A stretch of 64,000 bases of DNA, taken from Selaginella moellendorffii (taxonomy: Eukaryota; Streptophyta; Lycopodiopsida; Selaginellales; Selaginellaceae). The stretch covers positions 3,937,674 through 4,001,673 of the forward strand of contig NW_003314266.1 of the NCBI RefSeq assembly GCF_000143415.4, written 5' to 3'. This document shows positions 1 through 10,287 of the stretch, in pieces. Each line of letters begins with the position of its first letter. Position 1 is the stretch's first letter. The notes below the pieces were generated by a model, which was not told where the DNA came from, ran no database searches, and worked only from the letters and a program-made list of their open reading frames with translations. The position numbers and the translations under genes are program-made.

Positions 1-146
1 CGACGACTTTCCGGTCCGAGCTTGTCAAGGTTGCGGACAGGATCTATGGTGTGACGCACAAGAACAGAGTGAGCCGAGTGGACGTTATCAGCAAAGACGA
101 CGCTCTGCAGTTTATCGAGCAGGATCAAACCCACCACAACGAGTGA
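1..146 (+). CDS. 3' end of an unidentified protein-coding gene
   Basis: Frame 3 is open from the window edge and ends at TGA 144-146. The visible tail is about 47 residues, hydrophilic, with TTFRSELVKVADRIYG near its start and QDQTHHNE at its end. There is no stop upstream within the window, so this is probably the last exon of a gene that starts outside. I do not recognise the family. The next gene on the same strand starts about 300 bp downstream. Confidence 0.45.
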   Translation, partial: TTFRSELVKVADRIYGVTHKNRVSRVDVISKDDALQFIEQDQTHHNE

Positions 147-444
147 CTTTTCGGGACTTGGGAAAGAGTTTGGTCCCTCTCTTTCTTTTCCTTTCCTCTC
201 TTACTCGCGTATACGCTTTGTGCAGCTGACTGACTCTTAACAGCGCTTCGTTTTGTAAATTTTCACAAGCTCTACTAAATACGATCTTTGGATGTTTTTG
301 TCAGTTGTACACCCTTTCTTCTTGGCAAACTCCGAGCCAGAAAGTTTCTCGACTGAGGTATCAGATTGATTGAGTCGCATTATTCCATAAACTAGTGCGT
401 CTAATGGACTCGTTTGTGAAAAAAGAGCCGATTTTTCTGTCCAC

Positions 445-1816
445 ATGAGTCTGTTCCTTCCAGGTTTCCAGTACAAGGCGCCCTCTTCGTTGCACTCCCA
501 GTTTCATCGCTCCAATGTCAAGGTAAAACACAAAGCTTTCATTGCGAGGGACTTAAATGTTTTCCGCACAGATGTGTATCAATTCGATCGGAGTGCTCAG
601 GCCTCGAGCTGCTCGGCCAATTCCAAATCTTTTAGCGGATGATTTCAGGCATCCTCTGGACCAGCAGGTGCTCAATTTCTGCAAGTCATTGTCTCTAGCC
701 AGTGAATTTTTTTATGCAGAACACGGCAATCTTGCGGGTCATTCCAGGACTTCCTGAGATTGGAAAGCTTATTCTAGGTGGACTTTAACGCTTGTCGATT
801 TGATTTTTTATTAAGAGTTTTTATTCTGTCAAGCAGGGCCTGTGGCAGAGCAAGTGATGCTCTTAGAGAACATAGCTAGTTCTGTCAAAGTTAACGACAA
901 ACAGGTACCAATCCTTCTGAAGTTCTTTTAGTCTTTTCTAATGACTTCTGTTCCAGCTGCCTCATCTTCATGACTTAATCACAGAGGCTTCTACCATACT
1001 CGGGTTGGAATCGCCTCCAGATTTGTATGTTCGGCAGAATCCCGTTCCAAATGCCTACACTTTGGCCATCGCCGGAAAAAAGCCATTCATTGTGTTGCAT
1101 ACAAGCATCATAGAGCTTCTCAAGCCAGCTGAGCTTCAGGTCAGTAGTTTTTCGTTTTGGTTGTGTACGTCTCTCAAGTGTTAAACTACAGGCAGTGATT
1201 GCTCACGAACTTGGTCACCTGAAATGCGATCATGGCATATGGCTAACGTTTGCAAACATTCTTGCAATGGGAGCCTACTCCCTGCCCGGTAATTATCTAA
1301 AACTTTTTCCAGTCCAAAGCTTACAGTTTCGATTGACGATCAAGCAGGATTGGGAACTGTTATTGCTCGCAATCTCGAAGAGCAGATATTTAGATGGGTG
1401 AGAGCTGCCGAACTAACTTGTGATCGAGCAGCTCTTCTCGTGGTTCGTGATCCCGACGTAAGTAGTAAAAACTCTCTTCATTTCTCCGTGCTGATGGTTG
1501 TCTGAGAACTTTCAGGTGGTGATCTCTTTGCTAATGAAACTCTCAGGTGGATGCCCATCACTTGCAAACCAGCTAAACGTCCAAGAGTTTCTGAAACAAG
1601 CTCGTTCGTACGACGAGGCTTCCGCCAGTCCTCTAGGATGGTATCTCAGGCGAGTGATATATCCTCGGATCATTGCCTATCGCTCTCTCACACTTTCTCA
1701 ACAGGAACGCTCAAACGAGGCAGCTCTCGCATCCATTGCCAGTCTTGAGAGCTCGGGAGATCGATCAATGGGGTCGAAGCACCCAATACAAAGCATTAGT
1801 GGCTCGTAAGTTCTAG
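445..1816 (+). CDS. PGM48: Plastid M48 zinc metallopeptidase (plastoglobule PGM48-like)
   Basis: Nine exons can be followed: 445-522, 572-667, 720-777, 837-904, 957-1139, 1192-1288, 1348-1457, 1516-1649 and 1705-1816, giving 311 aa in a consistent frame. The zinc-binding HExxH motif is in AVIAHELGHLKCDHG (exon 6), and the downstream zinc ligand region is AAELTCDRAA (exon 7). The product resembles plant plastid M48 peptidases of the plastoglobule type, which are implicated in protein turnover during senescence; that role is family knowledge. The N-terminus (MSLFLPGFQYKAPSS) is rich in Ser and basic residues but short for a transit peptide, so an upstream start is possible. The eighth intron (1650-1704) uses GC-AG ends. 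Only that junction keeps the conserved tail NAQTRQLSHPLPVLRAREID in frame. The gene converges with the cysteine protease gene, with 87 bp between stop codons. Confidence 0.88.
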
Positions 1817-1903
1817 CAAATTCTTACACAATTTCCAGGACACAGAGCTGTACATACGATAGAATGAATAGAATAAATAAGCGAACTATATCCATAGCGG
1901 TTC

Positions 1904-3435
1904 TTAGTTGAAGTCTTCTGGAACAACAGGATACGAAGCGCAAGTAGCAATGCCTGAAAGCAAGAAAAACTTTTCACTAGGAAAAAGAGTGATGATGAAT
2001 GTGAGCACGTACCACACATGTTCTTGCCCATTTCCATGTAAAAGTATCCATCCAGCCCAAAGGACTCGCCCCACGAGTTTTTGATGATCCAGTATGGAAC
2101 TGGTGCGTCTCTGTTGTATCCAACTGCGAGGACAGCATGGTTCACAGTCTGCGAATTTTTTCGATCAGCTGTTTAGTCTCTCACACAAAGGAGAAAAGAA
2201 AGTAAAGGAAAGAACTTACGTCTGGACCGGTGCCACAAACGTTGCTCGTGTAAACACCCGACTTGTAGAAGCGGAAGTCTTTCAGGACCTCGTATGCAAT
2301 GCTAACGGGCCTGTTGAACGCGACCGCATGGATAAGCTCGTCCTCCGCGCCCTGTTTTCGCGAAAGAAAAAGAAACCATTCGTTAGCAACGAAGCATCGT
2401 TGTTGCCTGTGGAAATCGTACCTCGGTGATGTTCACCACGTCGTAAACCTTGGCTCCAATCGAATTCTGGTTGTACATGCATTTGCCATCGTGTGCGGTG
2501 TAGGGGTAAGAGTCCTCGGTGTCCAATCCACCGTTGTACCTGATGTACTCGAAGGCTTGCGATGGAAGTCCTCCGCTGCAGCCAAAGTTGTTATATCCTC
2601 CAGCGCAATCCACTAGCTGCTGCTCCGACAGAACAACCATTTTCCCTGTGGCTTGAGCGTGAGCAGACTCTAGAGCACCCGTTGTGCTTCACGAACAAGG
2701 ACGAGAACCTGTGAGATCCAAAAACTCCAACTTGTGAATAGAAACTACACTACCTGAAAGTCCAGCATGATCCGCAGTGTTGCTGGTTTTTGACAGGACT
2801 AACGATCTTATCATCACGCCAGTCTTTCTGTGAAGAATCATAGCTTAGATAGACGATGAAGAACAAGATAAACACTTGGTTTTTCTTGCTACCTTCGATG
2901 GCGGAGTAAGGAACGCTCGGACAGAGTTCGTAGCGGTCGCGGAACAGTTTTGCGAGCTGAAAAGGTTGTGCTTTTTAAATTCCTCCCATGACATGTCGGC
3001 AAACTCTGCAAATCCACAAGAGTCCAAGCCAAGAATGAGTACAAACAGCGCTCGAATCTTTTTCCTTTTCCTGACTTACGGTTCACAGCAAGCGTGTAAG
3101 GCAGTTCCTTCCGGTTGGTCTCTTCAATCAGCTCCAAATTGCGAGAAAACGTAACAAATCGTTCCCGGAGCTCCACAAGCGATCCATACACCCTCTTGTG
3201 CCTGCGCTCTTGATAAATACCGCACAGATCGAGCAAAGAATAGCCCATACCTGGTAGCGAATTCGTGGAATCGAGCGACCTTGTGACCCTCTCCGAGCAG
3301 CTCCGTGAATCGCGCAGGAGAGATCCCGTCGATTACCATGGAGATGGCGCTGCTATCGTCGAGGAATCGCGCCGTGGAGAGAGAAATGGCCGCCATGGCC
3401 AGAGCCATTGCCAGCGCCATCGCTAGCTGAGCCAT
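1904..3435 (-). CDS. Aleurain/cathepsin H-like papain-family cysteine protease
   Basis: Eight exons on the minus strand join in frame to 358 aa, the usual aleurain length: 3251-3435, 3080-3201, 2893-3005, 2754-2827, 2422-2686, 2220-2351, 2013-2148 and 1904-1953. The start [20 protein letters not shown] is a hydrophobic signal peptide. A propeptide with the I29-type stretch [17 protein letters not shown] follows. The mature enzyme begins near [15 protein letters not shown]. Catalytic residues are visible: Gln and Cys in [12 protein letters not shown], His in [11 protein letters not shown] and Asn in [11 protein letters not shown]. The family works in vacuoles or lysosome-like compartments as an aminopeptidase/endopeptidase. 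A palindromic TATA (CTATATAG, 3481-3488) lies 46 bp upstream of the start codon. The same promoter block recurs upstream of the PPR gene at 7330. Confidence 0.92.
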
Positions 3436-3585
3436 AGCAAAGAGTCAAAAATATCGGCTACTCACCCTAGCGCACTGAATCTATATAGAGATTCCATCCC
3501 ACGTCCCCGGAGATTCCGGAATAATTCCTGGCGCCAAAATAATTAACTGATGCTCTGCTTTTAGGGTTCTAGCGTGCCTATCATC
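3436..3585. promoter_or_regulatory. Promoter block with palindromic TATA, shared with 7207-7325
   Basis: The stretch CTCACCCTAGCGCACTGAAT, then CTATATAGAGATTCC, and later AACTGATGCTCTGCTTTTAG is repeated almost exactly at 7245-7320. CTATATAG is its own reverse complement, so one TATA box could serve both directions. Here it faces the protease gene to the left. To the right (3600-4080) I see no PPR start and no convincing gene. Confidence 0.6.
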
Positions 3586-4086
3586 AAGATATATAGTTTC
3601 CTTCTTTTGTTACAATCTTTCTTTCTAGGCAGGTAAAAGCATTATCAAGTTCCACCTTTCAGGAAGCGCTTTATACTATCGGCGATAGTCCAGTTTCTTC
3701 GTTTAAGATTTGATGTTCTGTTCCAGCTTCGGACAATGGAACCGATTAAGATTTGGCTTCGCTTCACTACATCGTGGCATGGATTGGTTGGGTTTGCTTC
3801 CTGTAGAACACATACGGTTTTCGTAAAACACTCTGCCATAAATGCGACGTGGGAAAACCAATATGAGATTAGATTTTTGTTGTTCTTCGAAATCGAAACT
3901 TCTGGAATACATGGCACAGACTCAGGTGTTTTCTTTTCTTTTTTCTTTCTTTTTGAAAGAGTTCTTCAATGACAAGATGGATCTGATTTCTCATTCAACA
4001 ATTTAACAGTTGATTGCTCGAACGTTGGTCTGCTTAAAAGCCTAAAGCTGGAGGTCGGATAATCGCCATAGCAACGCCACGGGGGA
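3586..4086. other. Intergenic DNA, no gene seen
   Basis: Only short ORFs without recognisable motifs on either strand; runs of TTTTCTTT near 3930-3950. Nothing here can be called. Confidence 0.5.
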
Positions 4087-4480
4087 CCTGGTGGCGAAGT
4101 TCTGGATATTGAGATCTATCACAAGAAAAACAGCACCTTGAATGGATTGCCCACCGTAAGTAAAGCACTGATAGATTACCGGCATAGAGGATCAGATTTA
4201 GAATGCTGATGGTTATTCTCCCGGATTTGCTCGTGGATGCGGTACCTGGGTTCTTAATGCTGGCGAATTATCGCAGAGTGGAGCCACTGTCTCCTACCTG
4301 GATCATATTGAACTTGGACGAATGACTCGAGGAATGGAAGAGCATGGGAAGAAGTAAGCTTCTCTTACTCTATATATTTATCCTTCGAATCTAAGCCGCA
4401 TTGATACAGGTTCTTCCTGTTCTTGTTGTCTATTATGGCTTTGAAGAAGCGATGGTTGTCAAATGTGAAGAAAACAGAGA
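4087..4480 (+). pseudogene. Unidentified conserved-looking exon pair
   Basis: Two stretches read as spliced coding DNA. The first (about 4087-4152) contains GGEVLDIEIYHKKNSTLNG and ends at GTAAGT. The second (about 4201-4357) reads NADGYSPGFARGCGTWVLNA, then SQSGATVSYLDHIELGRM and MTRGMEEHGKK, and ends at GAA before GTAAGC. The composition looks protein-like rather than random, but I do not recognise the family. There is no clear start codon exon, and the downstream continuation enters LINE-like sequence. It is probably a gene fragment; a spliced gene with an unseen 5' end is the alternative. Confidence 0.3.
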
Positions 4481-4559
4481 GAAGGTTAGAAATAAAAACT
4501 CGTCCAGGATTTCTAGCTACGAAAAAAAAAAAGGATTACCTCTTGTTTTATCTGCTACT

Positions 4560-5280
4560 CGAAACAGATATTCACGTGGCCAAGGAGACGTGGCGGCAGG
4601 TAGCAAAAGCGACGAGGGAACTAGGGGACAAGCAGGATTTCGAGATTCGAGAAGGGGATGTCACCCAATGGTTTCCAGAGGCAAGGGGACCATGCACAGG
4701 AGCAGCTTGGCGGAAGATCGGGTGTTGGGGACGCTCAGGATGGGGCACCCGAGTTAGGTGGGACGCGGTAGGCGCTGAAGTTGGGACTACAGTGTGGGAG
4801 GCCCTTGGACGGCCGAGATGGGAGGTATGGCGGGCTTCCGGGGTACAGGCACTCTGGGAGGCTCGGAACCGCAACCACTTCGAAGGGCAGTGCGCTCGGA
4901 TTTCAGCGATCATGGCGAATTGGTGGAGGCTCACACTGGCTGCTATCCGCTTGAGGGATATGCTGCTCCAGGAGCATGGGAAAAACAGGGAGGCACTCAC
5001 AGCTTGGTGACGACTATGGACTCTGTGCTACGGAACTGAACACGAGGGGGAGGTCAAGTGGAAATGGAGACCTTCGGACACGGTAACAAAGGAGGCTCGA
5101 CGTGGCGATCTGGCACTGGATGCACTGCGGAGGCGACGACCACAGCAGCCACGATTGGAGGGCAACAATCACTGTTAGGTGGAGAATTGCAGGACAGCGT
5201 AGTTGAGTGAGCAGCGCTAAGAGATTCTTGTTTTTTGTATCAGTCCCTAATGGACTTGGAGAAATGTACATACACGTTGC
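4560..5280 (+). mobile_element. LINE (non-LTR retrotransposon) 3' relic
   Basis: One frame (within 4423-5010) ends with a Trp-rich region typical of the C-terminus of plant LINE reverse transcriptase ORFs: VWRASGVQALWEARNRNHFE, then IMANWWRLTLAAIRLRDM. It is followed by a GC-rich stretch and then TTCTTGTTTTTTGTATCAGT and TGGACTTGGAG, which looks like a plant LINE 3' UTR. No reverse transcriptase core is present, so it is a 5'-truncated copy. Assignment rests on pattern only. Confidence 0.45.
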
Positions 5281-5698
5281 ATCGAAACAGATATTCTAAG
5301 AATATCTAGTATATCCATCGTCTTGTGCTTGAAACAAATCCACCACCCAGAATCCAGCGAAAATGTAATGGAAGCTCTCGAGTTTTACAAGGAGCTACTT
5401 CTTACTCGTGTTGATGGATTTGCTAATGCCCGTGATGTGCTACCAGCTAATCTTCATACCGCTAACGTTTGATGTAAGAACCATTGTTTCTTGGGGTTCT
5501 TGTTCGGCCTCCCAATCCCGAAAGTATTGAACCAATAGTATCGCTATGAGCTCACATGAGAATCGCTTTTGTTCCGTCACAGGCATTATCAAATCCATCA
5601 ACACGAAATCTACTGTGAAGGTATATCTGTGCCCCATACTTTCTTTCAACCTTTTTGCAAAATCTCATTTAAGGATAACTGTTTCCTTGGGCTAGGGT

Positions 5699-7011
5699 AT
5701 GGGTCCGGTTGGAGGCTATATCAATATTTCGGAGAAGAAGCAAAAGCGGCACTGGGATGGTATGATCGGCAAGGTGAGGAACAAAATTACAGGTACTCTG
5801 GATCATCCCATCTGGTCCCAGCTGCCTTTGGAACTCCAGCTCCACATTCTAAACTTCTTGCCACTCCCGGCACTTTGCCGTGGAAAGAGCGTCTGCAAGG
5901 CTTGGAAGTCCGCAATCCAGGGCTTGGGATATAGCAAAGCTCACAGGTTTTGCAATGGGCAGTGGTATATCATGAACGGTGATAACGCTGTTGGTCTCTG
6001 TGATGGAAATTCAAGGCCTCTTTCATGGAAGATGATCCAGTTACCTTACGAGATACACACAGAAAGTATCTGTGTGTCTTCGGCCGGGCTTGTTCTTGCA
6101 TACTTTCCCTTGGACAGGCCACAAAATATAATGGTTTGGAACCCCTTAGATTTAAGTTCCTTGGTGAAGCTGCCTCCACCACCTGGTTCTAAGCCAACCA
6201 TAGTTTTCGTGGCAATCCAATCTTCAGTTGGTAGTGACCACAGGCCTTGGTTTTCCGTGGTTTGTGTTCGGGGAGTGAAGCCAAGGGATACAGGCGCACG
6301 CCATCTAGTTCTACAGGTTTATGATTCGAGATCTCAGAAATGGGTCTCATCTCGTCGAGTATTCACAGGGAGGGATGAGATTGCCCAGACTTGCTTTAAG
6401 GAAAACACCGATTGCATGCTTCTACGGGATGACAAGCTCTACTTTATCACGATCACAAGGGACAACAGAAGATCGCTCAAGTGTGTTAACGTGTGGGATT
6501 CAGAGTGCAAGATGGCGACTTTGGCAACCTGGACGAGTCTTCCCATGGACTTGCATCAAGAAACATACGACCCCCCATGCCTGTACAATAACACCTCACT
6601 TGTTTACTGTGCTGGTAAGCTTCTTCTTTTCTTTTTTCTCTATTTATGCATGGTTTTTTAAACTGGGTTTCAGGAAAGCTGGTGCTCGCAAACTTTATCC
6701 TGGATGCACAAACCCTTGGTTTTGTCTATCTGGACGAAGCATCCAGACAATGGCGACCCTTAGCAACAATGCCAAGAGAGATTATGCCGGCAGAGCTTAG
6801 AAATCTTGGGCTGCGAGCAAGCAATATCCATCAGTGGAGTTTGGTAGTAGCGGGAGGTGAGGCAGAGATCACCTTGTTTCTAAGTCACTTCGAGGGATTG
6901 TGTTGGGGTTGCATTTACAATGACGAGACCGGTGTCTGGCAATCTGTCTTTGGCCAAAGGTTTGAGGGTAGCATGTTGTATCCTTTTAAGCCATCATTAG
7001 TCTCCATTTAG
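5699..7011 (+). CDS. F-box protein
   Basis: Two exons, 5699-6614 and 6674-7011, joined across a 59-bp GT-AG intron give about 417 aa. An F-box lies near residues 38-82 (HPIWSQLPLELQLHILNFLP, then CRGKSVCKAWKSAIQ). It would bind SKP1 in an SCF ubiquitin ligase. The C-terminal 330 residues have features of plant F-box-associated or kelch-like domains, such as IMVWNPLDLSSLVKLPPP, LVLQVYDSRSQKW and VYLDEASRQWRPLATMPRE. These presumably bind the substrate, but no complete kelch repeat is clear. An in-frame TAG lies two codons upstream of the first Met, which supports this start unless an upstream exon is spliced in at the AG around 5694. Confidence 0.8.
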
Positions 7012-7329
7012 ATAGTGTGGTTATTGTGACTTGGTGTGAATATAACAATTTGATTTATATTTCAAGTTCCTTGATCTCTAAGTCTCCTCTTGGCGATCAA
7101 ATAGCACAGAATAAATCCAAGTTGTTCTTACTGAGAATTTGCAAAATGCTCTTTGAAGATGAATTAACTTCATCTTTAATTTTATAAAATTAGCAAATAA
7201 AGCAATCGCCGCCATGGCAGACGCTAGAGTAAAAACTATCGCTTTCTCACCCTAGTGCGCTGAATCTATATAGAGATTCCAACTCTTGCCGCCAACTGAT
7301 GCTCTGTTTTTAGGGTTTTAGCGTGGCCG
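7012..7329. promoter_or_regulatory. Promoter region of the PPR gene; duplicated promoter block
   Basis: After an AT-rich part (7012-7205), 7207-7325 repeats the protease promoter at 3390-3580. It includes GCCGCCATGGC, a relic of the protease first exon, and the palindromic CTATATAG at 7266-7273, 57 bp upstream of the PPR start codon. Confidence 0.6.
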
Positions 7330-10287
7330 ATGCAATCTGAGACCGCGCTCGCGAATCGAGTGAGGAATTGCGGCGATCTCGAGCACGCAAGGAAGATTCA
7401 CGCGGTGATTCTCGGTAGCGACCACAGGCACAGCAGATATCTCTCGAATTTGCTCGTGGAAGCCTATGGAAAGTGCGGAAGCTTGGACGATGCCACGGCG
7501 GTGTTCGATGCGATCGGCGAGCCCAATTCTTACTCGTGGAATCTTCTGCTCCGCGCCTACACCCACAATCGTGAGCTCCGCAGGGCAGAAGAGATCTTTG
7601 CGAGGATCCCGGAAAGAGATCGCGATGGCGTGGCGTGGACGACGATCATCTCGGCGTATGCCCGCGCTGGACAGATCCACGACGCGCGGAGGCTGCTGGA
7701 GAGGATGCCTCGCCTGGAGAAGAAGTTGGCGCTCACGACGATGATCACGGCGTATGCCCAGCGCGGGCATTTGCAGGAATCGCAAGCTATGTTCGATCAA
7801 ATCGCCGACAAGGACACCGCGTGCTGGAATGCCTTGCTCACTGCGTATGCAAACAATGGAGAAACGAATCGTGCAAAGGCGATCTTCGATCAGATGGGCG
7901 ATCGAGACAGGATCTCCTGGACCGCGCTTCTCACAGCATTTGCCAAGAATGGGCAAATTCAAGAAGCGTGGAAACTCTTTGATGTTATGCCCAAAGAGCT
8001 CAAGGCATCCAGCGCCTATAACACGATGATGAGCGCTTGCATTGCGTCAGACAACATCTCTGAAGCTCGAGCTCTCTTTGATCAGATGGACATCCGGGAC
8101 ACCGTATCGTGGAATCTCCTAATCACTGGCTACGCAAGGCTTGGAAGTGTGGATATGGCACGAGCAATCTTTGATGCCATGCCAGAGAGAGATGTTGTAT
8201 CATGGAATTCCATTCTTACAGCAAATGCTCAGCAAGGGCATGCCAAGGAATCGCAACGAATCTTTGATGAGATGCCTTGCCGCGACTTGGTATCGTGGAA
8301 TGCTCTAATTGCTGCCTATGCGATGGAGGGTAGTTTAGGTCGGGCTAAGCTTTTGTTTGATCAAGCTCCAGTTAGAGATAGTGTGACATGGAAATCTCTT
8401 CTAACAGCATACGCCCATAATGGGCATATTGAGGATGCTGAAATTTTGATCCAGAAAATGCCCTTACGGTGCTTGAGCGCGTGCACGGCCATGATCATGG
8501 GGTACGGACAGAATGCCCTGGTGATTCCAGCACGGAATCTCTTCAATGACATGCCCGGCTGGGACATTCTGACTTGGAATTGCCTGCTCAATGCCTACGT
8601 CCAGAATGGCCACCTTCTGGACGCACGAGGTTTGCTGGAAGAGATGCCCGAGCACGACGCTGCATCGTGGAACGTCCTTCTCGCCGCTAGCAAAGATGCG
8701 CGTGAAGCAAAGAGGATCTTTGATCGAATCCTGTATAGAGACATCGTTTCATACAACGCAATCATCTCTGGATACGCACAGAGCGGAAATCTGGACAAGG
8801 CGAGCGCGCTCTTCGATCGAATGCCGGAGAGGGACGTGATCTCCTGGAACACGATGGTCACCGCGTATACCCAAAACAATGATCTACCTCGAGCGATCGA
8901 GCTGTTCCAGGAGATGCCCGAGAAGGATGTGATCACCTGGAACACGATGCTGGGCGCCTATGCTCAAAACGGGGATCTAGAGAAGGCGAGGAGCGTTTTT
9001 TATGAGATGCCACAGCAGGCACTGTCGTCCTGGAACGCGATGCTCGCAGCCTACATCCAATCCGGGCACACCGACGAGGCCAAGCGATTCTTCGCCGAGA
9101 TGCCGCAGAGGAACATCCTGTCCTGGAACACGATCCTGGGAGCGTGCTCGAGAGTCGAGGAAGGAAAAGCCTTCTTCGATACGATGCCTGCCAGGGACAT
9201 CGTCTCGTGGAACTCGATGATCTGGGCATACTCCCAGGGTGGTGATGTCGCCAGCGCCAAGACCCTCTTCGATTCCATGCCAATCCGGCAAACTTCGTCG
9301 TGGAACGCAGTGATCGGAGCTTACGCCAGCGCCAACGATCTCATCCACGCGAGAGAGCTCTTCGATGAGATGCCGCAGCGAGATCTAGTGTCGTGGAACA
9401 CCATAATCTCTGCGTATGCTCGCGAAGGAATCAGCGATGCCGTGACCCTCTTCGATCAAATGCCCGAGAGAGACGCTGGATCGTGGATTGCTGTGGTGGC
9501 CGGCTGCATTGGAGCTGGATTAACCCAGAGAGCCAAGGAGTTCTTCCAGATCTGTCCAGACAAGGAAGCCATTGCGTCGCTCATGATCGCGATGCTTGCC
9601 GAGAAGGGCGATCTAGAAGCCGCAAGGAGCGCGTTTGATGGCCTCCACAATCCCCAGCTCGTGGAGTGCAACGCGATCATCACGGCCTACGCGCAGCAAG
9701 GATATCCGAGAGAAGCGCGCGAGCTCTTCAACGCAATGACGTGGCGGGATACCGTGACGTGGAATGCCATGGTGGCAGCATATTCCCAGAACGGAGACCT
9801 AGATGCGGCTCTCTTCCTCGCGGCGACCATGCCGGAGCAAACTCTGGTGTCGATCAACGCGATAATCACCGCGCTCGCCTCCACTGGCCACTGGATCGAG
9901 GCGTTCTATCGATTCCGGCGGATGCTGATCCAGGGCTTCGATCCCGACGGCATTACATTCGTCACGATCCTCGCGGCGAGCGGCGGCTGCGCGGTCGATT
10001 GCTCCAAGAGCTTCGTCGCCATGGCAGTGGATTTCGGCGTGGAGCCCGGGATCAAGCACTACAGCTGCCTGATCGACGCGCTGTGTAGATCCGGTCAGGA
10101 AGAAGCCGCGCAGCAGGTGCTGCGATTGATGCCAATCGTGCCGGATGCTGTGACTTGGACGAGCTTGCTGACAGCGTGTGGAATACATGGCTCGCCCGGA
10201 AGATCCCTAATCGCGAAGAACGCCACACGCGGCAAGGGGGCCTCCCCTTATGTGTTACTTTCAAATATTCTAGCTAGTAGTTTTTAG
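7330..10287 (+). CDS. Long intronless PPR protein, 985 aa
   Basis: A single open frame of 985 aa made almost entirely of PPR motifs, about 30 by eye. Most are 31-residue units of the pattern DVVSWNTMITAYAQNGDLEE-ARxLFDEMPER, so a short S-like repeat dominates rather than the 35-aa P repeat. Near the C-terminus are the longer units GFDPDGITFVTILAASGG and VEPGIKHYSCLIDALCRSGQ, then an E-like region (PDAVTWTSLLTACGIHG). The protein stops in SPYVLLSNILASSF, early in the usual E motif, with no DYW deaminase. PPR proteins bind organelle RNA for editing, splicing or stability. The start MQSETALANRVRNCGDLEHA is followed directly by a first repeat, so a targeting peptide is not obvious. Codon use is GC-rich towards the 3' half. 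Confidence 0.9.
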   Translation: MQSETALANRVRNCGDLEHARKIHAVILGSDHRHSRYLSNLLVEAYGKCGSLDDATAVFDAIGEPNSYSWNLLLRAYTHNRELRRAEEIFARIPERDRDGVAWTTIISAYARAGQIHDARRLLERMPRLEKKLALTTMITAYAQRGHLQESQAMFDQIADKDTACWNALLTAYANNGETNRAKAIFDQMGDRDRISWTALLTAFAKNGQIQEAWKLFDVMPKELKASSAYNTMMSACIASDNISEARALFDQMDIRDTVSWNLLITGYARLGSVDMARAIFDAMPERDVVSWNSILTANAQQGHAKESQRIFDEMPCRDLVSWNALIAAYAMEGSLGRAKLLFDQAPVRDSVTWKSLLTAYAHNGHIEDAEILIQKMPLRCLSACTAMIMGYGQNALVIPARNLFNDMPGWDILTWNCLLNAYVQNGHLLDARGLLEEMPEHDAASWNVLLAASKDAREAKRIFDRILYRDIVSYNAIISGYAQSGNLDKASALFDRMPERDVISWNTMVTAYTQNNDLPRAIELFQEMPEKDVITWNTMLGAYAQNGDLEKARSVFYEMPQQALSSWNAMLAAYIQSGHTDEAKRFFAEMPQRNILSWNTILGACSRVEEGKAFFDTMPARDIVSWNSMIWAYSQGGDVASAKTLFDSMPIRQTSSWNAVIGAYASANDLIHARELFDEMPQRDLVSWNTIISAYAREGISDAVTLFDQMPERDAGSWIAVVAGCIGAGLTQRAKEFFQICPDKEAIASLMIAMLAEKGDLEAARSAFDGLHNPQLVECNAIITAYAQQGYPREARELFNAMTWRDTVTWNAMVAAYSQNGDLDAALFLAATMPEQTLVSINAIITALASTGHWIEAFYRFRRMLIQGFDPDGITFVTILAASGGCAVDCSKSFVAMAVDFGVEPGIKHYSCLIDALCRSGQEEAAQQVLRLMPIVPDAVTWTSLLTACGIHGSPGRSLIAKNATRGKGASPYVLLSNILASSF

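Noticed and set aside
4572-5000. 142-codon minus-strand ORF at the LINE relic
   Set aside because: Antisense shadow of the Trp-rich LINE frame.
5330-5474. Short open stretch HPESSENVMEALEFYKELLL and onward as an exon of the F-box gene
   Set aside because: It looks protein-like but stops at 5474, cannot be joined to the F-box frame by an obvious splice pair, and has no recognised family.
7318-7962. 214-codon antisense ORF and similar long shadow ORFs across the PPR gene
   Set aside because: The complement of GC-rich PPR repeats stays open by composition; no independent motifs.
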